Of a stretch of DNA of 64,000 nt, positions 36,244 to 47,491 are shown piece after piece. Each line of letters starts with the position of its first letter. The first letter of the stretch is position 1. Under the pieces are notes generated by a model that was given only the letters and a program-made list of their open reading frames with translations, made no database searches and was not told where the DNA came from. Origin of the DNA: Hirsutella rhossiliensis (lineage: Eukaryota; Ascomycota; Sordariomycetes; Hypocreales; Ophiocordycipitaceae); assembly GCF_020360975.1 (NCBI RefSeq), contig NW_025408671.1, positions 2,480,001-2,544,000 on the forward strand, given 5' to 3'. The translations under genes and the position numbers were made by a program.

Positions 36244-36930
36244 TTAAACCTCAGCAATCTCCCTCAGTCGTCGCAGAGTCGATCGCATAGCGGCGGCCGC
36301 AGGGGTGCTGTTGCAGTGTTAGCCTCGACCACGCCAGTTGGCGCTGCCGCGGGGTCTCGTAGACGCCGGGTGGAGGGCGCGGGACGTACGCGACAACGTA
36401 GGCACCGCCGGCCATTGTCCGCTTGCAAGACTTGCAGTTCCAGATGCCGGTGGAGTGGCGGCGGACGTTGGTCTTGCCGCAGAAGGTGCAGGTGTACTTG
36501 GCGTGCTGGGTGATTTCCATCTTCTTCACCTGCTTACGCAGGGAGGCACCATAGCTGTCAGGCGATTGTGGTCAGCGTCAAGTCCCGCTGCACTGGTTGC
36601 CGACGCAGCGCCTCTCTGTGCTGTTGGGTTCGCAGTGATTGGGAGCAGGTTCGCGTTTCCAGTCTCCGCGGGCTGCATATATTCCCAGATGTCGAGGGCA
36701 AAGTGCTCTTGAGATGAATTCCCCCAATTCTCAAAGACAAATCTCCAATTCGCTTCGATATCGAGGGCGCGTGGGAAGCGGGCTGGGACAAAAGTGACGG
36801 TGGATTCGACGACTTACCGAGTACCGTACTTGCCGCTGTCGTTAATGTTAGCAAACGATGCAACAGTCTTTTCCAGATGCAACGGAGGGAGTACGTACGT
36901 CACGCCGACCTTCTTGGTGCGCTTGCTCAT
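36244..36930 (-). CDS. rpl43: 60S ribosomal protein L43 (eL43, L37a family)
   Basis: This is a cytosolic large-subunit ribosomal protein of 92 residues, exactly the family length. Exons are 36899-36930, 36818-36835, 36390-36554 and 36244-36307. The product starts [20 protein letters not shown]. The zinc site is C39, C42, C57 and C60 (CTFC, CKSC). It ends [13 protein letters not shown]. The second exon is only 18 nt and encodes the GKYGTR segment. The 263-bp second intron is long for this genome, as is common in ribosomal protein genes; I looked for C/D snoRNA boxes in it and found no pair. Without splicing, the frames around the last intron give a false C-terminus. Confidence 0.95.
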
Positions 36931-37902
36931 TTTGACGAGTTTGTGAGGGAGGTTGTCGTTGGGGGAGGAAGACGACGGAAGGCGTGCGAGAATGCTCGAC
37001 TGTTGCGGTAGCGGCTGAACCCACTCGGAAAAAGTGCAAAAGGTGTGTGTGAGTTGTGATTTCCTTAGGGCAAGCACGTGAGCGCCGGGATGGGCAAGCG
37101 AAGTGTGGGCCGCGGACCCACTTTTGAGAAAGGACGTCTTCCGGCAGAGAGTCAGTCATGTGATTTGGCAAACGGCACGTGACCTGTCCATGACGTGCGC
37201 GTCCATCAACCCATCAGCCAGTTGGCAACTCTCTACTGTACCTCTGGCACTCGCGCAATGGCCTGTCTACACTGTGCATTGCGTTAGTTTGCAGATGCAG
37301 GCAACGGGCAAAAAGACGGAGCATCGTCAAGCTTCCGGGCACTGGGCTCGGGCGGCCATTGCGCCGTTTCTGGAAAAGGACGCCGGGCACTCTAGGCGCA
37401 CCTTGAAGATTCGGGCTTCATCAATGACGACGTTCGCCTCTTGTGGATGCAAAACTCCGCCCGTCGCTGCCAGACGTACTCGGTACCTTGGGCGCACCAG
37501 ATGCAGCTCCCGGCCGCCAGTAGCTGTACTTTTTCCAGTGCGGACTAGAGTAGAGGTATCGACATTATGCAAGCCATGTCTGCCCGTCAAGGATCATTTT
37601 GTCCGACCCCAACTGACATGGAGCTTGAGCCCATCATGACGATGCTGCCCGTCAGCGCGAATCTTGGTCCGTCTATACTCGATACCTGATGTGGTAGGTA
37701 TATAAACACGCTTGTGTTGCCTCATTAGGACTGCACGCTTCCGACCCCGAGCAAGCGCATGATATATACTTTGCTGCGAACCTTGGCTCCTTCCCAGCAA
37801 CCACATCGTCAAGCTCCTGATTCCATCAACCCCTTCCTCCCCCCTTCTCCTCCTTCTCCTTCCCATCTATCCCTCGCGCCTGTTATAATCCCATCCATTG
37901 CC
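36931..37902. promoter_or_regulatory. shared upstream region of RPL43 and the oxidoreductase gene
   Basis: About 970 bp between two divergent starts. No gene is supported. A C/T-rich tract at 37820-37870 lies just before the ATG at 37903 and is typical of fungal leaders. Confidence 0.5.
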
Positions 37903-39463
37903 ATGGGGCTCAAGCAGCATCATCGGCAATATGACCTCGTCATTCTAGGCGCAACCGGTAATTGAAACTCCGCCCATCTACACACGCGCCGCTTTACATC
38001 AGCTCCATGCTCACCTTGCAGGCTACACCGGTCGCTTGACTGTCGAGCACGTCGCCGCCCGTCTCCCTCCCAGTCTCAAATGGGCCATCGCCGGCCGCTC
38101 CGAATCCAAGCTGCAAGCTCTGGCCGACGAGTGCGCCAAGTCGAACCCCGACATGTCAAGACCGGGTAAGTTTGGTTCAGGAAAAGGATGCTTAGCGAGC
38201 AAGACATTGCATGCTCTGTTCTCCTCCAGCCGCCACGGTGCCCAGGGCTAATCTTGCCGCTTGAAACCTGCCAGAACTCGAGATTTTCAACGTCGGCGAC
38301 GATAGCCAAGTGTCCTCCCTCGTCGGCAAGACGGCCCTCGTCATCACCACCGTCGGCCCCTTCTGCAAGTACGGCGAGAGCGTCTTCAACGCCTGCGCCC
38401 AGTTGGGCACCCACTACCTCGACTGCACGGGCGAGGTCCCCTGGGTGGCTCGCATGATCAAAAAGTACCAAGACGTGGCCCAGGGCAGCGGCGCCATCAT
38501 GATCCCCCAGAACGGCGTCGAGTCTGCCGCTGCCGATCTCTGCACCTGGGCCATGGTCCGTCTCCTGCGCTCCAAGCTCGACGCCTACACCAAGGACGTC
38601 GTCTTCTCGGTGCACAAGGCCAGGTGAGCAGCCCCTTTCCGCGCCACTGCGGGCTTGAAAGGCTGACAGACGAGCTCGGCAGCCTCACGCCGTCCGGCGG
38701 CACTCTCGCCACGGCCCTAACCATCTTTGAACACTTCTCCTTGAGCGAAGTCAGCGCGATCCGCGAACCCTACTGCCTGTCGCCTATTCCTCACCCCGAA
38801 AAAGCCCGCCCTGATTCGTCTTTTCTGCAAACGCTTTTTGGCATCCGCGACATCCCCGACCTCGGTGTACAGACCACGTCAGTGCTTGGGGCGGCCGACG
38901 TCCCCATCGTGGAGCGCTCCTGGGGTCTCCTATCCCAGATCCCAGCCCGCAAGGACGAGTTCTACGGGCCCAGGTTCAATTTTGCCGAGTACCTCAAGCC
39001 CAGGAACTGGTTTCACGGCATCGTCATTCACTGGGCGCTGCTTACGAGCCTCATGGTTATTAGTCTTATCCCGCCTGTGCGCGCAATTGTCAAGAGGTTT
39101 GTCTATGAGCCGGGACAGGGCATCAGCAAGGAGGAAATGGCCAAGGAAGAGGTCGAGTTCCGCGGCACGGCTACCCCAGACGCGCCTTCGTCCCCAGGCA
39201 AGCAGGCCTTTTGCCGCGCACAATTCCACGGAAGCTTGTACCAGCGTAAGTCGTCCCCGTCGCTGCATGACCGAGGAATGCCTGCGGCTAACACCCACCC
39301 AAAAGTGACGGCCCTTCATCTGGCACAGGCGGCCCTGACCATTTTGGAAGACGATGTCGGACTGCAGGGAGGAGTGTACACACCGGCCTGTCTCGGCCAA
39401 GGCTACCTCGACCGCGTCAATGACGCCGGGTTCAAGATTGACGTCAAGCTCCTGCAGAACTAG
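37903..39463 (+). CDS. saccharopine dehydrogenase-like oxidoreductase
   Basis: This is an NAD(P)-binding protein of 422 residues from the SCCPDH/trans-acting enoyl reductase-like family. Exons are 37903-37957, 38022-38165, 38275-38623, 38683-39245 and 39306-39463. The N-terminal Rossmann motif is VILGATGYTGRLTVEHVAAR, assembled across the first intron. It is followed by WAIAGRSESKL, TTVGPFCKYGE and THYLDCTGEVPW, all typical of the family. A hydrophobic helix (IVIHWALLTSLMVISLI) near residue 310 suggests membrane or lipid-droplet association, as for animal SCCPDH. It is not the lysine-pathway enzyme. The physiological substrate is unknown. The fourth intron is 60 bp, in frame and stop-free. 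Confidence 0.88.
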
Positions 39464-40165
39464 GATGAATGTCACGCACAGGTGTTGGATTTTGAGATCA
39501 CGGAGAGGCAAGGCACTCGGCGTGGGGTTTTCAGGGTCGGCACCGCTTCACGCTCATGTCGCACATCATCCCGGGGCTCGAATTCCATGTCACAATGGCA
39601 GCCGTGTCCCTGGATGCTCATCTGTGCTGCTTGTGCACGATGGCTGGGCAACGACCAGGGAGAGAAACGCGTCATGGGATGGAGAATTGAAGAGAAGATG
39701 GCGTCATGTTTTCGACAGGGACGGTTCAATATGATCACGCTCAACTCGCTCTTCGTGTTGATGATGGTTCATGACGTGTCTTCAACCGCCGCAGTGTATT
39801 ATGCCCAGATTCGCCAGGAACATTATGTACCTCGCAGCCCATGAATGCCTCTAAGGATAAATAGCCTCGCATGTCTCTCTAGTCATGCGCACGATGAATA
39901 ATAATAGGGGAAAGTGAATGGAGACATGGCAGGATGTGAAAATGCTTCATCCCCAGTCTCCTCGCCATCTTTCCGATCCGCCAACACTATGCTATGGACG
40001 AGTCAATACCATCAGACCTTGCCGTGCGCGCCGTTGCAGAAAGTCAAAAAAGTTTCCAACCCAAAGAGAAATATTTCCGGCGGAGGTCGGCACATAACCC
40101 CTTTCCGGGGCGGAGGTGAGGTCGCAACAGCCTACCGGCCGGCAATGGACAGGGCCAGAAGATCA
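39464..40165. other. convergent 3' spacer
   Basis: Tail-to-tail region between the oxidoreductase and the DUF155 gene. No gene seen. Confidence 0.5.
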
Positions 40166-41931
40166 TTATACTTCGCCCGCATACAGGTCCACGACGATGT
40201 TGATGGCGGCAACCACGATCTCCATGGCTATCAGTACAATCACTGTAGGGGGATGTGGTTAGCAAGAGTCGAGCGGGTTGCCAAGGGGGAAGCGTATTCT
40301 GCATCATGACAAGGGACTCACCAATCCACTCAAGCTTCTCGTCATGGCCATGACTCAGCTGGTCCTTGAGGACGGCAAGCAGGTCGGCAATGACATCGAG
40401 GCGCTCCGTCAAGAGAGCGACGCGCTGGTCCATCTCCAGGTAGCTCCTCACGGCCTGGTACACGGGCTCCAGCTGGGGCTCGACCCAGAAGAGCTCGGGG
40501 GTGTCGAGGACGGATCCGTTGAGGTGGATGTTGATGCGGAGGATGAAGAGCTCGCCGATCTGCATGTTGATCTGCGACCGGCTCAGATCGATCTTGCCTG
40601 TCAGCGCAATCTGCGTGGGGATGTCCTTGCACGTGTCCACCGTGGAAGCAATCAACTCTTCGAATAGGGATGTCTACCGCCCACCATCTGGTCAGCACTG
40701 CCTGTGATCAAGTACGCGGAGAGAGAGAGAGAACGGGGCGTCCCGGTAAAGAGAAAGAAAGGGCACGCACCTTGACGCTTTGCGCGAGAGCGTGGGATAT
40801 TGCCAGCTTGGTCATGTAGTTGTGCTTGTCTCTCAGGGTGATAAAGTCGTTGTAGATGCGCGCCTGGTATTCGCGGGTATAGTAAAAGTTAAAGTGCTCC
40901 GTCTCGACGTCGTCGGGCGCGAGCTTCTCCACCTCAAACTTGGCAATGTCCCTCAGGAACCTGGCCTCTTGAGACTCGAGCATGCCCCAGACGACGATGA
41001 CGCCGTAGTCGAAGAGAAAGACCTCTGGCGTGTGCACCTGGACGTCAAAGTCGGGGAGGTCGTCAGGCGCGTGCACTGGCACCTCCTCGGCGACGCTGGA
41101 CAAGAGCAGTCCCTCGTCAGACCTGTCGGCGTGTGCGTCGTGGTGAGCGCCGTCCCCGACGAAGACGTCTCCATATCCCGAGTCGTGCGCGGACGAGTCA
41201 CGCAGGTCGGCACGGGCTGCCTGTAAGTGGGCATCGTCGTCAAAGGAGCCGCCGCCGGTGGAGTGTCTCCGCGGTTGCGTCCTCAAGGATGGCGGGTGTG
41301 CGACTTGGGCGGGTTTGGTGTAGGCGTACGGGGTGTATATGCACTCGTCGATGCGCTTGGGGTTGGCGCCGCGGGCCTTGCCACGGCCCTTGAGGAAGCG
41401 CATGAGGCCGTCCATGTCGTATCGGTTGGCAGTGCAGTAGGCGGTGACGCGGGGGAGACGGCTGCGGTCGCTTTTGCCGAGGCGCGCGGCGTCTCTTCTC
41501 GCAGTCGGGTCCTTGATGCGGGTGTACTGCGAGTAGACATCGCGGCCGCTCTCCTCGTCCTCGCCGTCGTCGAGGTCCGGGTTGGGCAGCAGCTTGAGCT
41601 TCTCCGTCTTCTTAGTGCTCCTCTGGGGCCCGATCTTGGAGCCGACGGGGGGGGGCAGGGCGACGGGGGAAGCGCCGTGACTGTAGCGCCTCCGGAGCTT
41701 ATTGTTGAGGGCGGCGAGGACGGGGGGCGCGAGGGCGGTGCCGGAACCCGGGGTGAGGCCATGGTGATGGGCGGCGGTGGATCGGACAAGGTGCGGCTCG
41801 GGCTCGATGGTGCGGGTGACGGGATCGGGGCTGAAGGTGACGGTGCGCGGGTTCCTTGGCCGGTTGCCTGCCGACGGGGCGGGCGTGGCCAGCAGCAGCG
41901 GCGTGTTCTCGTCGTTGTTTCCGGGCTCCAT
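40166..41931 (-). CDS. DUF155 family protein (RMD1/RMD8/Sif2-like)
   Basis: This is a 529-residue membrane-associated protein. Exons are 40771-41931, 40322-40673 and 40166-40242. The start MEPGNNDENTPLLL has a near-perfect CCACCATGG context; the frame stays open upstream, but that part looks like UTR. A disordered, basic N-terminal half precedes the DUF155 core: VFLFDYGVIVVWGMLESQEA, then HFNFYYTRE, then ALAQSVKTSLFEELIASTVD across the first splice. It ends in a hydrophobic helix (LEWIVIVLIAMEIVVAAINI), created by the last splice. Relatives act at mitochondria (RMND1) or in yeast are linked to sporulation and cytosolic phenotypes (RMD1, RMD8). The exact role here is not predictable. The 79-bp and 97-bp introns have standard borders. 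Confidence 0.88.
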
Positions 41932-42093
41932 GGTGGGCGTTGCTGGGGAGGGGTTGACGGAGCGAGGTTCCCACGAGTCGGCTGCGTCGCCACTGTTTAT
42001 CGGTGAGGCTCGGGTATGCGTGCCATCCGAAATCGAGAAGGGCTGGTGTTGCGGGAGGGAGAAGTCGGCGGGCTGTTGAGCAAAGAGGAAAGT

Positions 42094-42127
42094 CTGCTTT
42101 GCTTTGCCTTGCTTTGCTTTGCTCTGC
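42094..42127. repeat. TTTGC pentanucleotide tract
   Basis: Six imperfect units of (C/T)TTGC in the presumed 5' UTR or promoter of the DUF155 gene. Confidence 0.7.
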
Positions 42128-42965
42128 AGTATGCTGAGGTGGGCTGGCTTGGGGAGCAGCAGAGGAATTGAGGCAGCAGCACCCTCCTGCGATTGGCCTT
42201 GAAACCCAATCTCTGTTGGATCAAGGTTTTTTTCTCCTCTGCGCCTTTTCGCGCTGTTTGGAGGAAGCGGGCGGATTGAGGCGTGTTGACGTGAATCAAG
42301 CTTGGATGGACTGATGACGGAAGACGTGCAAGAGGCTGCCAATGGAGCCAAGGCGGGCGCCCACCAGCCACTGTAGTGGGCGCTGGAGCTTCCCTGTCCG
42401 TCACGTGGGGTGGCCTGAAAGTACAGTGGGGTGCAATTGGAGATCAGCACATCGGATTCGTTGACGAAGCATGGTCAACAGACAGGCGACCAAGGTCCCG
42501 TCGGAGCATTACCCGAATGTAGTTAATCGAGAGCATATAGCCAGCAGCCCTTGTACTGTACTGTACGCAGTGCAGCTACCAGACTTTGGCGCATTTACGA
42601 ACACACCACGGCGCTATGTATTTAGCCAGGCCCATTTCAAGAGTCTGTCTGATGAGTCACTGGCAAGCGGCGGGAAAAGCTACCTGTGCGGTACGGGTCA
42701 CGCCCCTACGCCTCGCCGGTGCACCTTATGACTACTTGGCGACGCCACTATGGTGGGGGCGTAGACTCAAGTCACGCTGACACATGCAGTCCTCCTCCTT
42801 AGCCCTTCCGTCGCCGTATGCAATAGCGGCCCTGGGCGAGGCGTATAGAGACGTGCGGGCATTGGGTTGCGGCGGGTTCGGTATTTTATTTATCCGCCAC
42901 GCGGAATGTCTATTAGAATACTACCCTCAAGCAAGCCATTTCGTACTGCACGCAGGCGACCACGT

Positions 42966-43030
42966 CCCTCTCTCGCCTCTCTCTCTCTCCCTCTCCCTCC
43001 GCTCTCTTCTCTCTCTCTCTCTCTCTCCTC
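42966..43030. repeat. CT-rich low-complexity tract
   Basis: Nearly pure pyrimidine on the plus strand, mostly (CT)n, just beyond the stop of the caspase-like gene. Confidence 0.8.
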
Positions 43031-43041
43031 TGCCAACTTGC

Positions 43042-44454
43042 CTATCGTGAGTCTTTTTGCTCGTCGGGCCTTGGGACGTTGGGGTTGGGCAGCACAAGCG
43101 GTGTCTCGTGTCCCGGCTGGGGCATGCGCTGGGGAATACGAGCGCCGCTGCCCGTGCCTGTGCCTGGCCTCACGTTTTCATCGCTCTGCAGCTGCGAGCT
43201 TGACTGCCCAGCTATTCCGCGACCGACACCGCGGTCGGTGCCTCGCGTGGGCGGTGGTGGTGGTTGGCAAAGTGCTCGTTGTGCTCGTGCTGCCGCTGCA
43301 GCGTCCCATCCTCGATGGTATTCCAGAAAGACATAGGCCTCCCGCTCCGGGAGACCAAGCCAGATTTCGATGGGCATGACAAAAATGACGAAAGCCGACC
43401 CTGTCTTCCACGAAGCCTGGATGTCTATTTGCCCGACGTATGGTGGCAGATTAGTTGTGAGCCAGGTGGCCCACGCGGCTTTGTCGGGAACTGTGTCCTC
43501 CTTTTCCACCTGCGGCTGTCAGTCTACATGTAGACTCCCCGGCATATCAGCGGGGCGACTTACCGTGACTCCAATGAGAACATGTGAGAATCTCGGTACG
43601 GCAGTGCTCTGGGTCGGCGGCGGCGTTGGTGTCTTCTCAATGCGGTGAATGAGAGCAGGAGGTTGATCCAGATCGAGGGGAAGCTTGTGCACAGGCATTG
43701 ACCTGTTCCTGACGACTGACTGCGTCGAGTGCAGTTGCGAGACCAGCTGCGTCGCTGAGATTGGCGCGGGCGATACTTTCCTGAGCTCGTCGATGATAGC
43801 TTGGGTGAAGCTCGCTTGGGGCGACTGAGGCGTAGTCGACTCCCAGCTGGAGGCGCCAATGACCTCGACGTCTGACATGGCCAGATTGGCTAAACCCGCC
43901 GCACAGCAATCCATGAGGACCAGCTTTTGGTCCTTGGGCGAATTTGGTATTTCCTTATTGAAAGGCTCCGTGATATGCTCCCAAGAGAAATACGGTTTGT
44001 TAGGCACTGGCCCCGACATAGAGCCGCAGATGTGTAGCTCCTGGTTTGAGCCTTGGAACCCATGACCAGAGAAATAAAGGCAAAGGAGTGCAGGCTCGCT
44101 GGCAGGACGGTTCAACTGCGTATCGATGAAACTCTGAATGGCAGTGCGCGTCTGACGTTGAGCAAGTTTCCAAGGACAGTTGCATGGAATCGTGAATGAG
44201 TTCACAGTCCACCTGTAGTCGTCCCTGAGCAGATTCAGAAGCGCAGCGCGGAGCGGCCTAACGCTTGGAATGTCTGTGACGGCAAATTCAATTGCGAGAA
44301 TTGCGGCGTGAGTGAATCGCCGTCCGCCAGTGGGCACCATATTGTTTACTGAGGCTTGAACGTCTGTGGCGAATTGTCCGAGGTCGTCGAGGCGCCCTGC
44401 GACCCTCTTGGAGCGACGAGGATGGGAAGAACCCCCGGAGACGGATCTCTTCAT
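43042..44454 (-). CDS. caspase-like (peptidase C14) protein with a C-terminal module
   Basis: This is a putative cysteine protease of 452 residues from two exons, 43564-44454 and 43510 onward (coding 43042-43509), with a 54-bp intron. The N-terminal p20-like domain runs from about 48 to 260. His131 lies in LYFSGHGFQG and Cys184 in LVLMDCCAAG, the His/Cys dyad of caspases and metacaspases; the DCCAAG form resembles the DSCHSG box of metacaspases. The second exon encodes a separate module (AAWATWLTTNLPP, IDIQASWKTGSAF, VMPIEIWLGLPE) that I recall from other fungal proteins but cannot name, then a disordered tail. There is no prodomain, p10 domain or NOD segment. Such short C14 proteins in fungi are suspected effectors in regulated cell death. 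It borders the RIP-marked island. Confidence 0.8.
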
Positions 44455-45249
44455 TGTTTCGCGAGAAGAGAGCTGTCGGTTGGAATTCAGGGGTGACTGT
44501 GCAGACTAGAGGTCCGCAAGCTCTGGAATTGATGGTGCCGAAAGATGGCAAGGATGGAGATGGAGGGAGAAGAAGGATGGTGCCGAAAAGATGGGGAGGA
44601 AGGAGATGGAGGGAGAAGAGAGAGAGAGTTTGCTTGCTAACAGAGGCGTAAAGTTATATATCGGAGGCACACACCGCCAACAACTAACCTCACAACGGGC
44701 GTTTCCATGCGTCACATGACGACGAAAGCAACGGAGCGCATGCAAGCCCCCGACATCAAGGAGTCGTCGCTGATTCGCTGGCCGATCTACTGGCTAATAC
44801 ACTGGCCGGTTCACTCACTTATTGACTCGCTGATTCACAGCTAGCACTGACGGCAGCGCCGCAGAAATTGGGTCTGCTGAGGCCCTCAATATAAAGGCTC
44901 GTGGGCGCTCGCGATGCCCTCGTTTCGCCCCGCCTACAGGCGCGGGCCGCGGCTCGAACTCCTCAAAGGCGGAGGGCAGGCCCCTCATGCTGCTTGCGGC
45001 AGACTCAGAGCGTTTGAATGTCTGCGGCTGCCGCCATGCTCGTGGCTCAACGGGCGTTAGAGGTAACGCGGGGAGAAAAGTTAGCCCCTTGGAGAACCTG
45101 GCTTTATAGTTACGCCAGGTTGTAAGTTTCGTTTCCTACTTGCAAAGTTTGCGGCTCTGTTAACAAGCAAACACTTCTTCTATTAAGCAAACATTTTACT
45201 ATTAAAAATGTTATAAAAAATTTCTGTCCGATCTTAGCTAGAAATTTAA
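44455..45249. other. accessory spacer with hairpin and AT-rich tail
   Basis: No gene seen. A perfect 8-bp inverted repeat (AACCTGGC/GCCAGGTT) with an 11-nt loop lies at 45095-45121, followed by a strongly AT-rich stretch to about 45260. Confidence 0.5.
45095..45121. repeat. inverted repeat (8-bp stem, 11-nt loop)
   Basis: AACCTGGC at 45095-45102 pairs perfectly with GCCAGGTT at 45114-45121. It could be a terminator-like fold or transposon debris; nothing decides. Confidence 0.4.
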
Positions 45250-46213
45250 TTTAAACTTGCCTATCGCTCTTTTATACACGGCCATAGTCGGTGCGAGGGA
45301 TCCCATTCTTAGTATCTTCGGCATTCTCCTAGAGAACTAGAGCTTCCCCTATCATCTGTCCGAGGACCTCGTCGGTAATGTCCGCCTTTCCGCCGGTGAA
45401 TGTTTAAAGGGCTCTCTTGCCTTCGAGCAGCGCAACTTAGTAGACTACATCCCCCACAGCATTGTGTATCTCTATCCGGCCATCATCGACGGTGTTGATG
45501 ACTGCATCCTGCGGGCCACCTAGCCAGTAGGAGTATGTAAGACGCTTACTCCGAAACTCGAGAAAAGGGTCCGTCTTCTCTATAGCCTAAGCATGGTTAA
45601 GAACACAGCGAATAAAGAAGCTCGCTAGCTGGATAGTGTCCTCTTTAATAAGTAGTCGTTCGGCTTTCTCTATGTAACCCGCGCTAGAGAAGTTTGAGAT
45701 AGAGGTCGGAGTCTTAGACCTATGCTCAGACCCAGGCGAGCTGCTAAAGTCGGCCCGGTCGGACGGCACGCCGCCTCCAAGGCGTTCTGGTGCTTTGCGC
45801 TCCCGAGACGGGTGGCTAGGTGATGGGGCAGGGGGACCTGCACCGCGTCGCAGGAACGGTCGCATGGCTGCCTAGACGTAGCCTAGGCTTTCCGGCTGAA
45901 AGCGCTGTACAAGCTGAGCCTCTGCGTTGCGCACTAGTCGGTCGAGGGGACCCGGACCATCGACGAGCGCGACGATACATTCGTTAGGAGCGGCATCGCC
46001 GGCAATTTTAAATCTCTTTAAAAAGGGCAGGTAGGGTACGGAAGGAGTGCAAACGACGCGGTGCGCAATCAACTCTTGTTGTCCCTATTTGCTGACGCCG
46101 CTTTTCCAGCCTTTTGACTTGAGGAGGCTTGCAAGGGTTTGCTGGCCCTGCGATGCCTTGGCGAGTGTCGACTTGTCCGTGACGGTATTAAAGTAGGGCT
46201 TATTCTCCGACAT
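45250..46213 (-). pseudogene. unidentified gene with seven TAG/TAA codons in one intact frame
   Basis: From the ATG at 46213 (MSENKPYFNTVTDKSTLAKA) a single frame runs for about 940 bp without any indel. It is cut only by TAG at 46085, 45872, 45587 and 45329 and TAA at 45437, 45404 and 45272. There is no TGA. Every stop is one CpA-to-TpA step from CAG, CAA or TGG. Segments between stops read as real protein (FLKRFKIAGDAAPNECIVAL, DKSTLAKASQGQQTLASLL, GGKADITDEVLGQMIGEA). The family is not recognised. The pattern indicates RIP of a repeated gene or of a host-like protein carried by a transposon. An intact paralogue elsewhere in the genome would be expected. Confidence 0.6.
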
Positions 46214-47491
46214 GGCTTCAGGCGGGGAATAAGCTTGGGAGCTGACTCTAGAGTGAAAGAAGATGTAAGTCGGTTTATAGACTAGAGGCAGCTAGGGAGC
46301 GGCTCGCTAAGCTCTTAAGCAAAGCTATAAGCTGCTAAAATCCCGTGCGACAGTTAGATCGACTTAGTCGTTCAATGTGGGCAGATTCTATAGTGTTGAC
46401 TCGTTGAGGAAGGTAGGCCGGCCACCCGTAGCACTATAGGCAAACCGAAGATAGGCTGCAGGCAGCAGCCCGCAGCAGCAAACGGGCGCGAAGTAAGAGG
46501 TGAGCTAAACCCTTCCGCCTCCACTCCCTATAGAATGCAAAGCGGACTGACTGGCCAATATTGACGCGTCAATGTTGTGTCTAGGCTGCAGGCCCTCTAC
46601 CACTCCGCAGGCACTTTCACCGCGTCCTGCATATACACGCTTTGGCGCGCGGCTGAGAGCTTGCCTCGTCACTTGATCGGGATGCCACTGCTAAAGCAGT
46701 ATCTCGAGAGCTAACTAAAGCTTCTATAGCCTGGGTACGTGCGGCTTGGAGAGGCCGCGAGGCCTAACTGGCTGACTGACAGACCGTTTCATCGTCTAAA
46801 GATTGAGGGATATGTGATTTCCGTCCGCTAGTTCGGTTAAGGCGGCGGCAAGCACTGGACGTAGAAGACGGTCCATGACAGCACATGTCGTGACCAGACC
46901 GGGGTTGCGGCATGGCAAGCTCATGCATAAAGTACCTACTTGACCACTGTTTCTGGCGAGGCATACCAGGCTACCAAGACCTTAGACGGATTTCCGAGGG
47001 ATGAGGTTTATAGAGAAATGCATTGCTCGACTCGAAGCATCGTCTATCAAGTCATTTATATAGCACCACATCCGCCGACACGTCCGCCGATACGTCTCCA
47101 CCGTTGGGCATCGTGGCCGAAAGGAAAAGGGCGAAGAGGCGATTGCGGAGCGTGTCGAGTGGTTTGCATGGTATTTTGGTGATTTGAATGCGCAGAGGTT
47201 GAGGCGTGGTTAGGGGCACTCGCGGGTCGTGTAACATAGAAAGAAAGGCAGACGATACGTTAGCTAAATAGAGGTATATAAATTCCTGGTTCTCGGTCGC
47301 AAAGAACACCCTAGGCTGCATAACGTTATAAGCCACGAATCAAGCACTAAGTAAGAAAGGGGGCAACGAACCTTGACACCAGATGCTTGGCTCTCGATTC
47401 CCGTACGGCCGACGAACCACCATTGTGATTAGGCAACGGCGATTAAGAGCGCTACTATGTAGGGCTCATGCAATAGTTCATCAATCATGAA
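46214..47491. other. mutated, gene-poor DNA
   Basis: Rich in CTATAG, CTAG and TAAG words with no recognisable coding segment. A 94-codon minus-strand frame at 47052-47336 has no motif. It is consistent with RIP-affected remnants of a mobile element. Confidence 0.45.

Larger units (their letters stand above)
41932..43041. other. upstream region of the DUF155 gene with simple repeats
   Basis: Holds a (TTTGC)n-like pentanucleotide tract at 42094-42127 close to the DUF155 start and a CT-rich tract at 42966-43030 near the 3' end of the caspase gene. No gene. Confidence 0.5.

Noticed and set aside
36555..36817. snoRNA in the long RPL43 intron
   Set aside because: A CTGA word is present but no TGATGA box or terminal stem accompanies it.
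41227..42006. 259-codon plus-strand frame opposite the DUF155 gene
   Set aside because: Gly/Val-rich antisense reading of the disordered N-terminal part; no motif.
45250..46213. Reassignment of TAG/TAA to glutamine (ciliate-like code) to explain the interrupted frames
   Set aside because: Intact genes in the same window end with TAG (CCT8, MFS frame) or TAA (RPL43, DUF155), and their interiors contain none, so the standard code holds. RIP explains the pattern.
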